This document shows positions 51,870 through 60,535 of a stretch of DNA of 64,000 nt, piece after piece. Source of the DNA: Hanstruepera ponticola (GTDB lineage Bacteria > Bacteroidota > Bacteroidia > Flavobacteriales > Flavobacteriaceae). The stretch covers positions 1 through 64,000 of the forward strand of contig NZ_JABANC010000005.1 of assembly GCF_012931685.1 (NCBI RefSeq), in the 5' to 3' direction. A model generated the notes under the pieces. The model saw nothing but the letters and a program-made list of their open reading frames with translations, had not been told where the DNA came from and made no database searches. Numbering within the stretch: the first letter of the stretch is position 1; each line of letters opens with the position of its first letter. The translations under genes were made by a program, and so were the position numbers.

Positions 51870-53003
51870 TTGGACAGTTATATAGCTCCTGAACTAGTTA
51901 AAACAATAAATGGAGTCAATATTTTATGGTTTGAAAATTCAAACAAATATATTTTGATGGATGATACTAACCTATCTCTATTAAATTACTTTTTAGATAG
52001 TTCAAATAAGCAAGAATTCACAAAGCGCCTTTCCAATCCGCTGATTATTTCTGAAGAAACCTCACATCGTGTTTATGAGGATTTAAAACAGCTTTTATTA
52101 CAATGCAACAGCCTTCCCAACGAAGCATTAAAGTCTGAAATTCCACTTGACACATTTCAATTTACTAAAACAGTTACTTATCACATAAAAAACAAACTAT
52201 TAGAAGTTTGTTTTAGCAATGACTTAATTAAACAATTAATCCATCCACAGTTCAAACACCTTGAACACGAAACCACTAAAACAGCTGACTTTACATTTCA
52301 TGTAGCATCCAAAGATAATTTGCTGTATTTATTTACTAATAGAAATCATAGTGAATCATTTAAAAAGTCTGACACCCACTTACTTCAAGGTAAATTTGCC
52401 ATGGAATTACTTTGTTTACTTACCAACAGCCTTGAGGATGACTGGCTAGGCACATTCCATGCATCCACAATTTCTAATGAAAAAGAAGCAGTAATGCTGC
52501 TTGGTAAATCTGGCAAAGGAAAAAGTACGCTGTCGGCTATATTGATGCACAATGGCTTTAATCTTATTGCTGATGACTTCACACCAGTCTTAGCCAAAAC
52601 CCAATCTATTTATACGTATCCCTCTGCCATATCCCTTAAAGAAGGTTCGTTTAAGGTTATAGAAAATTATATAGATGACTTTAACGATATTGAAACAATT
52701 GATAGCCATACAGCTAAAGGAAAAATTAAATACATCACGCCGTTAAATAAAGTAGGCTTAAATAATATACCTTGCTACAAAATGGTACTAGTTAATTACC
52801 AAAAAGATGTACCTACTACTATTGAAAAAGCACCTATTGAATCAGTCTTAGAAACATTGATTCCAGATTCTTGGCTTTCACCTAAAACCGAAAATGCTAA
52901 ACTTTTTTTAAATTGGCTAGAAAAAATCACTTTTTACAAACTCACTTATTCCAATAATAACGAAGTTATTGATATATTTAAAAATGAGTTACTTACTAAT
53001 TAG
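51870..53003 (+). CDS. HPr-kinase-like ATPase with possible PqqD-like N-terminus
   Basis: A 377-residue protein read from a TTG at 51870, 2 bases after the peptide stop; the next ATG would cut the first 28 residues. The central domain (about 190-340) has a Walker A loop MLLGKSGKGKSTLSAIL, LIADDFTPVLAK and TYPSAISLKEGSF, the pattern of HPr kinase/phosphorylase-like proteins that phosphorylate Ser or other hydroxyls. The first 85 residues (VNILWFENSNKYILMDDTN, LNYFLDSSNKQEF) have the layout of a PqqD-like peptide-binding domain; this match is by eye and uncertain. Such kinases occur beside RiPP genes, for example in the paeninodin lasso-peptide cluster. Confidence 0.72.
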   Translation: MDSYIAPELVKTINGVNILWFENSNKYILMDDTNLSLLNYFLDSSNKQEFTKRLSNPLIISEETSHRVYEDLKQLLLQCNSLPNEALKSEIPLDTFQFTKTVTYHIKNKLLEVCFSNDLIKQLIHPQFKHLEHETTKTADFTFHVASKDNLLYLFTNRNHSESFKKSDTHLLQGKFAMELLCLLTNSLEDDWLGTFHASTISNEKEAVMLLGKSGKGKSTLSAILMHNGFNLIADDFTPVLAKTQSIYTYPSAISLKEGSFKVIENYIDDFNDIETIDSHTAKGKIKYITPLNKVGLNNIPCYKMVLVNYQKDVPTTIEKAPIESVLETLIPDSWLSPKTENAKLFLNWLEKITFYKLTYSNNNEVIDIFKNELLTN

Positions 53004-53031
53004 TATCCGTTTATAGAACACGTTTATTATT

Positions 53032-54063
53032 ATGGCATCATTACACGAAACGTATAAATACATTGCTGATATTATTAGTTTTAAAAGTGATTTAGCTCAA
53101 CTACAAGATAATATAACTTCCAAAAGGATAGACTGGAGCGATATTGTTAAAGTTGCGAGTGATCATTTGGTTTTAACAACAGTTTATTGTCGCTTAAAAG
53201 ACAAGTCTCTATTACAATATCTTCCAGAAGACCTTAAAGATTATTTAACTGAATTAACAGCCATAAATAGAAACAGAAATGATGTCCTCGTAGAAGACAT
53301 TACAGAAATCTCTAAATTATTTTCTACAAATCATATTAACCATGTTTTTTTAAAAGGTGCTGCAATAATCATATCTGGTTATTACGAAGACTCTGGTGAA
53401 CGCATGATAGGAGATATTGATATTTTAGTTGAAAGGTCTCAAGTTAACCTAGCTAAAAAGCTACTTATCACAATGGACTATCTTCCTGGCGACATACTAT
53501 TGAGCGAAAAATATCAAGACAAACGACATATTCCAAGACTTGTAAACGAAACAAAACTAGCTCCTATTGAAATTCATACTGAACTACTAATGAAAAAACA
53601 CCTTAACAAATTAAGTTCAAAGGATGTTTTAATTAAAAAACAGTATGTTAATGGAGTTTTTGTGCCTCATGCTAGCCATCTTTTGAATCATTGCATATTA
53701 AGTTTTCAAATTAATGATAATGGTAATTACTTCAACTCTATACATTTAAAAAACATCTATGATAGTTTAGTAATAACAAAAAAGCATCAAAGTCTAGCAA
53801 TTCAATTGCATGACAATGCCTATCAAAAATTTTTCCTTTTTAGTTCAATATATTTTCAAGATATTCAAAAGCCCAATCAAACTCTTAAAAACAAAATACT
53901 TTCAAGATGCTTTGTTCTCAACACAAAGAATAATACCATAGGCTTACTTAAGACTCAGTTCTTAAAAAACATCTTAAATATGAAAGTATTAATAAATAGA
54001 TTTTTATTGTTTTTAAAGAACAAAAATTACAGAGCAGATTTAATACAATCGTTAAAGCAATGA
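53032..54063 (+). CDS. NTP_transf_5-type nucleotidyltransferase
   Basis: A 343-residue protein with the uncharacterised nucleotidyltransferase pattern: VFLKGAAIIISGYYEDSGER, then MIGDIDILVERSQ (the Asp-x-Asp metal site, about residue 128) and PIEIHTELLMKKH near 185. It belongs to the family often found next to HPr-kinase-like genes and PqqD-like genes in polysaccharide and RiPP loci. The expected reaction is transfer of a nucleoside monophosphate to a small molecule, peptide or sugar; the target is unknown. It starts 28 bases after the kinase-like gene and is the last of the triad. Confidence 0.78.
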   Translation: MASLHETYKYIADIISFKSDLAQLQDNITSKRIDWSDIVKVASDHLVLTTVYCRLKDKSLLQYLPEDLKDYLTELTAINRNRNDVLVEDITEISKLFSTNHINHVFLKGAAIIISGYYEDSGERMIGDIDILVERSQVNLAKKLLITMDYLPGDILLSEKYQDKRHIPRLVNETKLAPIEIHTELLMKKHLNKLSSKDVLIKKQYVNGVFVPHASHLLNHCILSFQINDNGNYFNSIHLKNIYDSLVITKKHQSLAIQLHDNAYQKFFLFSSIYFQDIQKPNQTLKNKILSRCFVLNTKNNTIGLLKTQFLKNILNMKVLINRFLLFLKNKNYRADLIQSLKQ

Positions 54064-54192
54064 AGTTTTTGTTTATTTCTTATTGTAGCATGTTATCTAA
54101 TGAGAGCTTTGCTAGAAATTCATTTTTATTATCCGAAATTTAATTTGATAATGTTTTAATTAATCTTATTTTTACTCTTAAATACATAATTT

Positions 54193-54771
54193 ATGAATAA
54201 ATATGTTTTTATAGGATTCTTTTTTATATCCTCATTAATGTCTTCTCAATCTATCAATTTGGACACAGATGTTCCATGGACAATTGGGGTTGGTGTGAAC
54301 ATTGTTGATAACGATGGTTTTAGATTTGATGATCCATTTGATGCAGATAATTGGAATTTTAAAAATCCTTTATCAATAAATGTTGAAAGAAAATGGCGTG
54401 ATTTTTTTTCAACTAATCTTGCAATTACACTGAATAAGCTTACAAAAGATAATAAGCAAAACAACGGTTATTTAACAGAATCTAGCAATTTGTTTGCTAT
54501 TGATTTAACAGGACGTTTCATATTTGATCAATATATATGGGAACAAAACCCTAGGATAGACCCTTTTGAAGGTTATGTTCTTGCTGGATTTGGCTATACA
54601 TCAGTATTAAGCAAAGACAGTATGATGTTTGATGTTGGTTTAGGTTTTAACTTTTGGTTGTATGAAGATATAGGTATTAGATTACAAACTATGGGTAAAT
54701 TTGGATTCAATGACTATCAATATCTAAAGAATTACATTCAACACACTGCAGAATTTATTATTAGGTTCTAA
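54193..54771 (+). CDS. Outer-membrane beta-barrel protein
   Basis: A 192-residue protein with a signal peptide (MNKYVFIGFFFISSLMSSQ) and alternating strands typical of small outer-membrane barrels: WTIGVGVNIVDNDGF, LSINVERKWRDFFSTNLAITL (in part), FEGYVLAGFGYTSVL, MFDVGLGFNFWLYEDIGIRL (in part), and a final aromatic-ending strand HTAEFIIRF. It may be the OmpA-like surface barrel I recall near capsule loci in this family. Role unknown. Separate from the triad by 129 bases and followed by a terminator. Confidence 0.8.
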   Translation: MNKYVFIGFFFISSLMSSQSINLDTDVPWTIGVGVNIVDNDGFRFDDPFDADNWNFKNPLSINVERKWRDFFSTNLAITLNKLTKDNKQNNGYLTESSNLFAIDLTGRFIFDQYIWEQNPRIDPFEGYVLAGFGYTSVLSKDSMMFDVGLGFNFWLYEDIGIRLQTMGKFGFNDYQYLKNYIQHTAEFIIRF

Positions 54772-54790
54772 CTAAATAAAGGTTTAAATA

Positions 54791-54826
54791 AAAAAGCTCT
54801 TGACATATTTCAAGAGCTTTTTTTTT
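54791..54826. terminator. Bidirectional terminator
   Basis: Stem AAAAAGCTCTTGA (54791-54803) with TCAAGAGCTTTTT (54810-54822), loop CATATT, continued by more T. It lies between the barrel gene and the convergent aconitase gene and can serve both. Confidence 0.88.
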
Positions 54827-54845
54827 GTGAATTAGTTAATACTTT

Positions 54846-57113
54846 TTATGACGCTGCATTTTCTTTTTTAATTAAGTTCAATGCAGAACCTTCATTATAC
54901 CAATCTATTTGAGCTTGATTGTAAGTATGATTTGCTTTAATAACATCTTTAGTCCCATCAGCATGTACAAATTCAATGGTTAATGGTTTATCAGGTGAAA
55001 AAGTATCTAAATCCAAGAAATTAATGGTATCATCCTCTTGAATTAAGTCATAATCACTTTCATTAGCAAAAGTTAAGCCTAACATTCCTTGCTTCTTCAA
55101 ATTGGTTTCATGAATCCTTGCAAATGACTTAACTATAACTGCAGCGACACCCAAATGTCTTGGCTCCATAGCTGCATGCTCACGAGAAGAACCCTCTCCA
55201 TAATTATGATCTCCTACAACTACCGAATATATACCTTTTGCTTTGTATTGACGAGCCACATCTGGCACGCCTTCATAATCTCCTGTGAATTGATTTTTTA
55301 TAAAATTCGTTTTCTTATTAAAGGCATTAACAGCTCCAATTAGCATGTTATTTGATATATTGTCTAAATGCCCTCTGAAACGCAACCATGGTCCTGCCAT
55401 TGAAATATGATCCGTTGTACATTTGCCAAACGCCTTGATTAATAATTTAGCTCCTTTTATTTCATTCCCAATAGGCTCAAAAGGTGTTAAGAGTTGTAAA
55501 CGTTCAGAAGTTGGGCTTACGCTTACTTCAACATGGCTACCATCAGCAACTGGTTCAACATAACCAGCATCTTCAACATCAAAACCAAGAGGTGGTAACT
55601 CAATACCTTTAGGCTCATCAAGCTTAACTTCCTGTCCTTCCTCATTGATTAATGTGTCATTCATGGGATCAAAGTCCAAACGCCCTGAAATTGCTATTGC
55701 AGCAACCATTTCTGGTGAACCTACAAACGCATGCGTATTTGGGTTTCCATCAGCACGTTTTGAGAAATTTCTGTTAAAAGAATGAACAATAGTATTCTTT
55801 TCCTCTCCTTTTAAATCACTTCTATCCCACTGTCCAATACAAGGTCCACAGGCATTTGTAAATATAGTAGCATCTAAATCTTCAAATATCTTTAATATAC
55901 CATCACGTTCAGCAGTAAACCTAATTTGCTCTGAACCTGGATTGATTCCAAAATCAGACTTCGCCTTTATTTTTTTATCAACTGCTTGTTTAGCAATAGA
56001 CGCTGCACGCGTTAAATCTTCATAAGATGAATTGGTACAAGAACCTATTAAACCCCAATCAACTTTTATAGGCCAATCATGTTTTCTGGCTTTAGCTCCC
56101 AACTCTCCAACAGGCGTGGCTAAATCAGGCGTAAATGGTCCGTTTAAATGTGGGCGTAATGTATCTAAATCGATTTCAATCACTTGGTCAAAGTACTCTT
56201 CCGGATTTGCATAAACGGCATCATCACCAGTTAAATATTCTCTTATTTTATTGGCTTCATCAGCAATTTCACTCCTATCTGTCGCTCGTAAATAACGCTC
56301 CATAGAATCATCATAACCAAAAGTAGAAGTAGTAGCACCAATCTCGGCACCCATGTTACAAATTGTTCCTTTTCCCGTACAGGAAAGATTTTTAGCTCCT
56401 GGTCCAAAATATTCAACAATAGCTCCAGTACCACCCTTTACAGTAAGGATACCGGCTACTTTTAAAATCACATCCTTAGCAGAGGTCCAACCATTCAGCT
56501 TACCAGTTAATTTAACACCAATAAGTTTTGGGAATTTTAATTCCCAAGCCATACCAGCCATAACATCAACTGCATCAGCTCCTCCAACTCCTATGGCAAC
56601 CATTCCTAAACCACCAGCATTTACTGTATGAGAATCAGTACCAATCATCATACCTCCAGGAAATGCATAATTCTCTAAAACTACTTGATGAATAATTCCG
56701 GCTCCTGGTTTCCAAAAACCAATACCATATTTATTAGAAACAGATGCTAAAAAATCAAATACTTCATTACTGGTTTCATTAGCGCGTTTTAAATCGGCAG
56801 CAGCACCTTGTTTTGCTTGAATTAAATGGTCACAATGGACCGTAGTTGGAACGGCTACTTTAGATTTTCCAGCTTGCATAAATTGCAATAATGCCATTTG
56901 TGCAGTAGCATCTTGACAAGCAATGCGATCTGGAGCAAAGTCTACGTAATCTTTACCTCTTACAAAGGCTTTTGTAGGATTTCCATCCCATAAATGTGAG
57001 TATAAAATCTTTTCAGAGAGTGTTAAAGGTTTACCTACAATGTCACGCGCTTTATCAACACGCTCTGCCATATTAGCGTAAACTTTTTTAATCATATCTA
57101 CATCGAATGCCAT
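54846..57113 (-). CDS. Aconitate hydratase, mitochondrial-type
   Basis: Interconverts citrate and isocitrate in the TCA cycle through cis-aconitate, using a [4Fe-4S] cluster. The 755-residue product matches the mitochondrial-type aconitase in length and motifs: [31 protein letters not shown], the cluster Cys in [12 protein letters not shown] and [15 protein letters not shown], and the swivel domain with [17 protein letters not shown]. It is neither AcnB nor the longer AcnA/IRP form. Single gene; a -7 box TAATTTTG lies at 57154-57161. Confidence 0.96.
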   Translation of the reverse strand: MAFDVDMIKKVYANMAERVDKARDIVGKPLTLSEKILYSHLWDGNPTKAFVRGKDYVDFAPDRIACQDATAQMALLQFMQAGKSKVAVPTTVHCDHLIQAKQGAAADLKRANETSNEVFDFLASVSNKYGIGFWKPGAGIIHQVVLENYAFPGGMMIGTDSHTVNAGGLGMVAIGVGGADAVDVMAGMAWELKFPKLIGVKLTGKLNGWTSAKDVILKVAGILTVKGGTGAIVEYFGPGAKNLSCTGKGTICNMGAEIGATTSTFGYDDSMERYLRATDRSEIADEANKIREYLTGDDAVYANPEEYFDQVIEIDLDTLRPHLNGPFTPDLATPVGELGAKARKHDWPIKVDWGLIGSCTNSSYEDLTRAASIAKQAVDKKIKAKSDFGINPGSEQIRFTAERDGILKIFEDLDATIFTNACGPCIGQWDRSDLKGEEKNTIVHSFNRNFSKRADGNPNTHAFVGSPEMVAAIAISGRLDFDPMNDTLINEEGQEVKLDEPKGIELPPLGFDVEDAGYVEPVADGSHVEVSVSPTSERLQLLTPFEPIGNEIKGAKLLIKAFGKCTTDHISMAGPWLRFRGHLDNISNNMLIGAVNAFNKKTNFIKNQFTGDYEGVPDVARQYKAKGIYSVVVGDHNYGEGSSREHAAMEPRHLGVAAVIVKSFARIHETNLKKQGMLGLTFANESDYDLIQEDDTINFLDLDTFSPDKPLTIEFVHADGTKDVIKANHTYNQAQIDWYNEGSALNLIKKENAAS

Positions 57114-57153
57114 AAATATTTATTTTAGGTTTGATTAATTTTTTTGAGTTTGG

Positions 57154-57161
57154 CAAAATTA
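57154..57161 (-). promoter_or_regulatory. -7 box of aconitase promoter
   Basis: TAATTTTG on the minus strand, 40 bases before the aconitase ATG. No clear -33 element. The rest of 57114-57316 is A/T-rich with no coding signal. Confidence 0.35.
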
Positions 57162-57316
57162 CAAATTTTAATAGACATTTAAAAATAATGTAATGAACTC
57201 CTTGTTTTAATGAGAATTATTCAATTTTAGGAAATAAAAAAACGCAAAATTTATTAAAAACACATTTTTAGTGCTAAAAAAATAATAAATTAACAATAAT
57301 TAGAAAATGAAAGAGA

Positions 57317-58270
57317 CTAAAACAAGTCTTTAATAATTTGCTCTTCAGAAATACCTTCAGCTTCAGCTTTGTAGTTTTTTATAATTCTATGTTTAAAAAT
57401 AGAATTGGCAACTGCTTGAACATTTTCAATATCTGGTGAAAACTTTCCATTAATCGCTGCATGAGTTTTTGCAGCAAGTATTAAATTTTGTGAGGCTCTT
57501 GGTCCTGCTCCCCAATCAATATAATTTTTAACCAACTCTGTTGCTTGCGGACTGTTAGGACGTGTTTTACCTGTCATTCTAACAGCATATTCAATAACAT
57601 TATCAGCTACAGGAATGCGTCTTATTAAATGTTGAATATCTATAATTTCTTGAGCAGTAAATAGAGCATTTACTTTATTCTCAATATCTGTAGTAGTAGA
57701 TTTGACGACTTGTACTTCTTCTTCAAAAGTTGGATAATCCAAATTAACAGCAAACATAAAACGGTCCAACTGGGCTTCTGGTAATGGATAAGTTCCTTCT
57801 TGTTCTATTGGGTTTTGAGTTGCTAAAACAAAATATGGTAAACTTAACTTATAATGATGACCAGCTACAGTTACTGCTCTTTCTTGCATAGCTTCCAATA
57901 AGGCAGCTTGAGTTTTAGGTGGCGTTCTATTAATTTCATCAGCCAAAATAATATTTGAAAAAATAGGTCCTTTTATAAATTTAAAGTTCCTGTTCTCATC
58001 CAATATTTCACTTCCTAGTATATCACTTGGCATTAAATCTGGCGTAAATTGAATACGCTTAAAATCCAACCCTAAAGCTTGCGATATAGTGTTAACCATT
58101 AGGGTTTTGGCTAATCCAGGAACACCAATCAACAACGCATGTCCTCCAGAAAATATAGCAATTAAAATTTGATTTACCACCTCATCTTGACCAATAATTA
58201 CTTTAGCAATTTCAGTTTTTAATGATTGGTACTTTTTTACAAATCCCTCAATAGCAGCTACATCCGACAT
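57317..58270 (-). CDS. MoxR family AAA+ ATPase
   Basis: A 317-residue ATPase: GQDEVVNQILIAIFSGGHAL, Walker A GVPGLAKTLMVNT (about residue 48), Walker B ILADEINRTPPKTQAALLEA, sensor 1 LATQNPIEQEGTYPLPEAQL, and the C-terminal lid. MoxR proteins act as chaperones, usually for von Willebrand factor A proteins that bind them; no such partner gene is in the window, because the next genes downstream on this strand belong to aconitase. Its start is 2 bases after the stop of the SurA-like gene, so it is co-expressed with the foldases. Confidence 0.93.
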   Translation of the reverse strand: MSDVAAIEGFVKKYQSLKTEIAKVIIGQDEVVNQILIAIFSGGHALLIGVPGLAKTLMVNTISQALGLDFKRIQFTPDLMPSDILGSEILDENRNFKFIKGPIFSNIILADEINRTPPKTQAALLEAMQERAVTVAGHHYKLSLPYFVLATQNPIEQEGTYPLPEAQLDRFMFAVNLDYPTFEEEVQVVKSTTTDIENKVNALFTAQEIIDIQHLIRRIPVADNVIEYAVRMTGKTRPNSPQATELVKNYIDWGAGPRASQNLILAAKTHAAINGKFSPDIENVQAVANSIFKHRIIKNYKAEAEGISEEQIIKDLF

Positions 58271-58272
58271 AT

Positions 58273-59715
58273 TTAATTTTTTAACCAGTTTCCAGTAAAT
58301 TCACAATCTCTATACTCGCCATTAATCTTAATGTAAGTATCCATTATTTTTTCTTCTTGCCATTTATCAATTGCCCGAAAACGTTTTTCATTTAACGCTA
58401 AATCCTTAATTTTCAAATAATCTCTTGAATAATCTGCAACATGTTCATCAACACGATCACTTACTTTTAAAATTTGAAATTTTACATTACCAGTTTGACC
58501 ACGATCCGTTTGTACCAAACTAACCTCACCTTCCTTTAAGTCTTGAATTTGACCATATAATTCTGGATCCATTTTCGTAAGCTCAAAATTATAGTCTTGA
58601 GTCACTGGATTAATCAAAAAACCACCTTCACTCCTAGTTTCCTTTTCGTCACTGGATTCTCTAGCTGCATCCTCGAAACTGATGTCACCATCTACAATTC
58701 GTTGTCTTATTTTTACTAATTTTTCACGAGCTTCTTTTACAGCATCATCAGAAACCTTGGGGATTAACAGAATATGACGAACATCATATTCTTGTCCTCT
58801 TACTTTTTCTAAATAAATGATATGATACCCAAAATCTGTTTCGAATGGGTCAGAGATTTCTCCTTCTTGTAATGAAAAGGCTACTTCTCGAAATTCCTTT
58901 ACCATTCTTGGCTGTTTTCTATTAAGCGTGTACAACCCACCTTGAGGTATAGACGCCTTATCATCAGAATACAAGACAACTTTAGACCTAAAACTAGCAC
59001 CATTATCAAGAACATCTGCCTTGAACTGTTTTAATTGATTTATAACACGTTGTTTTTCTTCTTCTGAAACTTGAGGTTCTATAACGATTCGTGAAACCTT
59101 GAGTTCAGTACCAAATGTTGGACGCTCGTCTTTTGGTATTTTATTAAAAAACTGTCTAACCTCTTCAGGTGTGACTTCAATTTCATCAATAATTTTGCTC
59201 TGCATTTCACTGGCTAGCTTATTACTTTTATTGATTTCATACATCTCATCCCTAAAGCTTTTCTCATCAGGTTTGTTATAAAACTCTAATAACTCCTCCA
59301 TAGATTTACCTGATTGAGCTAAAAATTGCTGAATTTGATAATCTACATTTGAACGAATTTCAGCGTCTGAAACCTCAATACTATCCTGAATGGCATGATG
59401 AGCATAAAGCTTATCTTCCAACAACTTACCAAATAATTGACATCTGGTTACGCCTTCTAATGATGCTCCTTGTGCCTTAAGCTGTATAATGGTTCTATCA
59501 ATATCAGAATCCAAAACTACATAGTCACCAACTACTGCAGCCACACCATCTAATTTTTGAGCACCTTCAGTAAGCACACTATCAACCTTTTTTTCAGGCT
59601 CCTTGACGTCATCTTCAATTATCTCTTGAGCTACCAAAACACTTGGAAGTATTATAGCTGCAAGAAACAAAAAGGTTTTAGTTATAAATTTCAAATTGTT
59701 TATTTTTAATGGCAT
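58273..59715 (-). CDS. SurA-like periplasmic peptidyl-prolyl isomerase
   Basis: A 480-residue protein with a signal peptide (about 1-29), a SurA N-terminal domain (VAAVVGDYVVLDSDIDRTII to about 190) and two parvulin (PpiC) domains: residues about 205-310 (VSRIVIEPQVSEEE, DPFETDFGYHIIYLEKVRG) and about 315-420 (YDVRHILLIPKVSDDAVKEA, EGGFLINPV). It should escort outer-membrane and type IX substrates across the periplasm. The 5' end overlaps the previous gene by 38 bases, a strikingly long coupling. MoxR follows 2 bases later. Confidence 0.92.
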   Translation of the reverse strand: MPLKINNLKFITKTFLFLAAIILPSVLVAQEIIEDDVKEPEKKVDSVLTEGAQKLDGVAAVVGDYVVLDSDIDRTIIQLKAQGASLEGVTRCQLFGKLLEDKLYAHHAIQDSIEVSDAEIRSNVDYQIQQFLAQSGKSMEELLEFYNKPDEKSFRDEMYEINKSNKLASEMQSKIIDEIEVTPEEVRQFFNKIPKDERPTFGTELKVSRIVIEPQVSEEEKQRVINQLKQFKADVLDNGASFRSKVVLYSDDKASIPQGGLYTLNRKQPRMVKEFREVAFSLQEGEISDPFETDFGYHIIYLEKVRGQEYDVRHILLIPKVSDDAVKEAREKLVKIRQRIVDGDISFEDAARESSDEKETRSEGGFLINPVTQDYNFELTKMDPELYGQIQDLKEGEVSLVQTDRGQTGNVKFQILKVSDRVDEHVADYSRDYLKIKDLALNEKRFRAIDKWQEEKIMDTYIKINGEYRDCEFTGNWLKN

Positions 59716-60535
59716 CCTTTGTTATGTCTTTTTCTAATTCTTTTATGAGTTCTAATTTTCGCTTGTTTATGACTATTTGGTCAATGGTAGGTTTTACATA
59801 TTCAAGCGGTGCCAAACTATTTCTTTCTAGCACATCCTTAATTTGCATCAAATATAATCCTAATGAATCTTTGAGTTGTATAAAATTAGATTTTTTTAAC
59901 AATTCATTTTTATTTTCGGTAGTTACGGCTGGTATTTTTTTTATTGCTTGAGTTACCTTAATCCAAATGGAGTCATTCAATGAATAGGATTTAAATTGAA
60001 TGGCAATAGAATCCAACTCCTTTTTGTCAGCTTCATCAAATCGTGTGAATTTGGTTTTTAAGTCTGGTAACTCAAACCTGTTCTCGTCAATATTAATGTA
60101 CCTAAACTTTATAAGGTCTTCATTTAATTTAAATATGTCCTTATTTTCATTGTAATATGCTTCTGCTTCCTGCCAAGTTACCACCGTATCTAAATTCCTC
60201 GTCACTAATGCTTCAAGATAAGCCGTTGAATACAATTCATTCTTGTATTGTTGGGCTAAATCATCAAATCGTTTTAGTTTGTTGTCATTCAAATTTCGTT
60301 TAGCGCCATCTACAAGTAATTGCTCCGCCGCCCATTGATTAATAAAATTTGTTGCTCTGATAATACTGTCCTCTTCCGATATATTCTCTGCAAAAAGATG
60401 CTGCATATCCTCATGATAAAGATAAACATCATTAACACGAGCAATGGGCTTTCGTTCATCTTCTTGTTTATAGAAATAATTACAAGAAGAAAAACAAATT
60501 ACAGTCAATACAAACAGTAACAGATATCTTTTCAA
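59678..60535 (-). CDS. Periplasmic foldase-like lipoprotein
   Basis: A 285-residue lipoprotein with lipobox VICFSSC (Cys about 18). It resembles the chaperone part of parvulin foldases (ARVNDVYLYHEDMQHLFAEN, FINQWAAEQLLVDGAKR) and the C-terminal helix (IVINKRKLELIKELEKDI), but no recognisable PpiC core with its conserved Gly-rich and FGYH motifs is present. It is likely a SurA_N-type holdase without isomerase activity. It lies between two true parvulin genes, directly abutting one (60535/60536) and overlapping the other by 38 bases. Confidence 0.8.
   Translation of the reverse strand: MKRYLLLFVLTVICFSSCNYFYKQEDERKPIARVNDVYLYHEDMQHLFAENISEEDSIIRATNFINQWAAEQLLVDGAKRNLNDNKLKRFDDLAQQYKNELYSTAYLEALVTRNLDTVVTWQEAEAYYNENKDIFKLNEDLIKFRYINIDENRFELPDLKTKFTRFDEADKKELDSIAIQFKSYSLNDSIWIKVTQAIKKIPAVTTENKNELLKKSNFIQLKDSLGLYLMQIKDVLERNSLAPLEYVKPTIDQIVINKRKLELIKELEKDITKDAIKNKQFEIYN

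Noticed and set aside
51676-54063. Complete lasso-peptide cluster
   Set aside because: No transglutaminase-like B2 protease and no adjacent cyclase are present; the asparagine-synthetase-like gene is 16 kb away on the other strand inside a sugar operon. The peptide's hydrophobic leader is also unlike lasso leaders.
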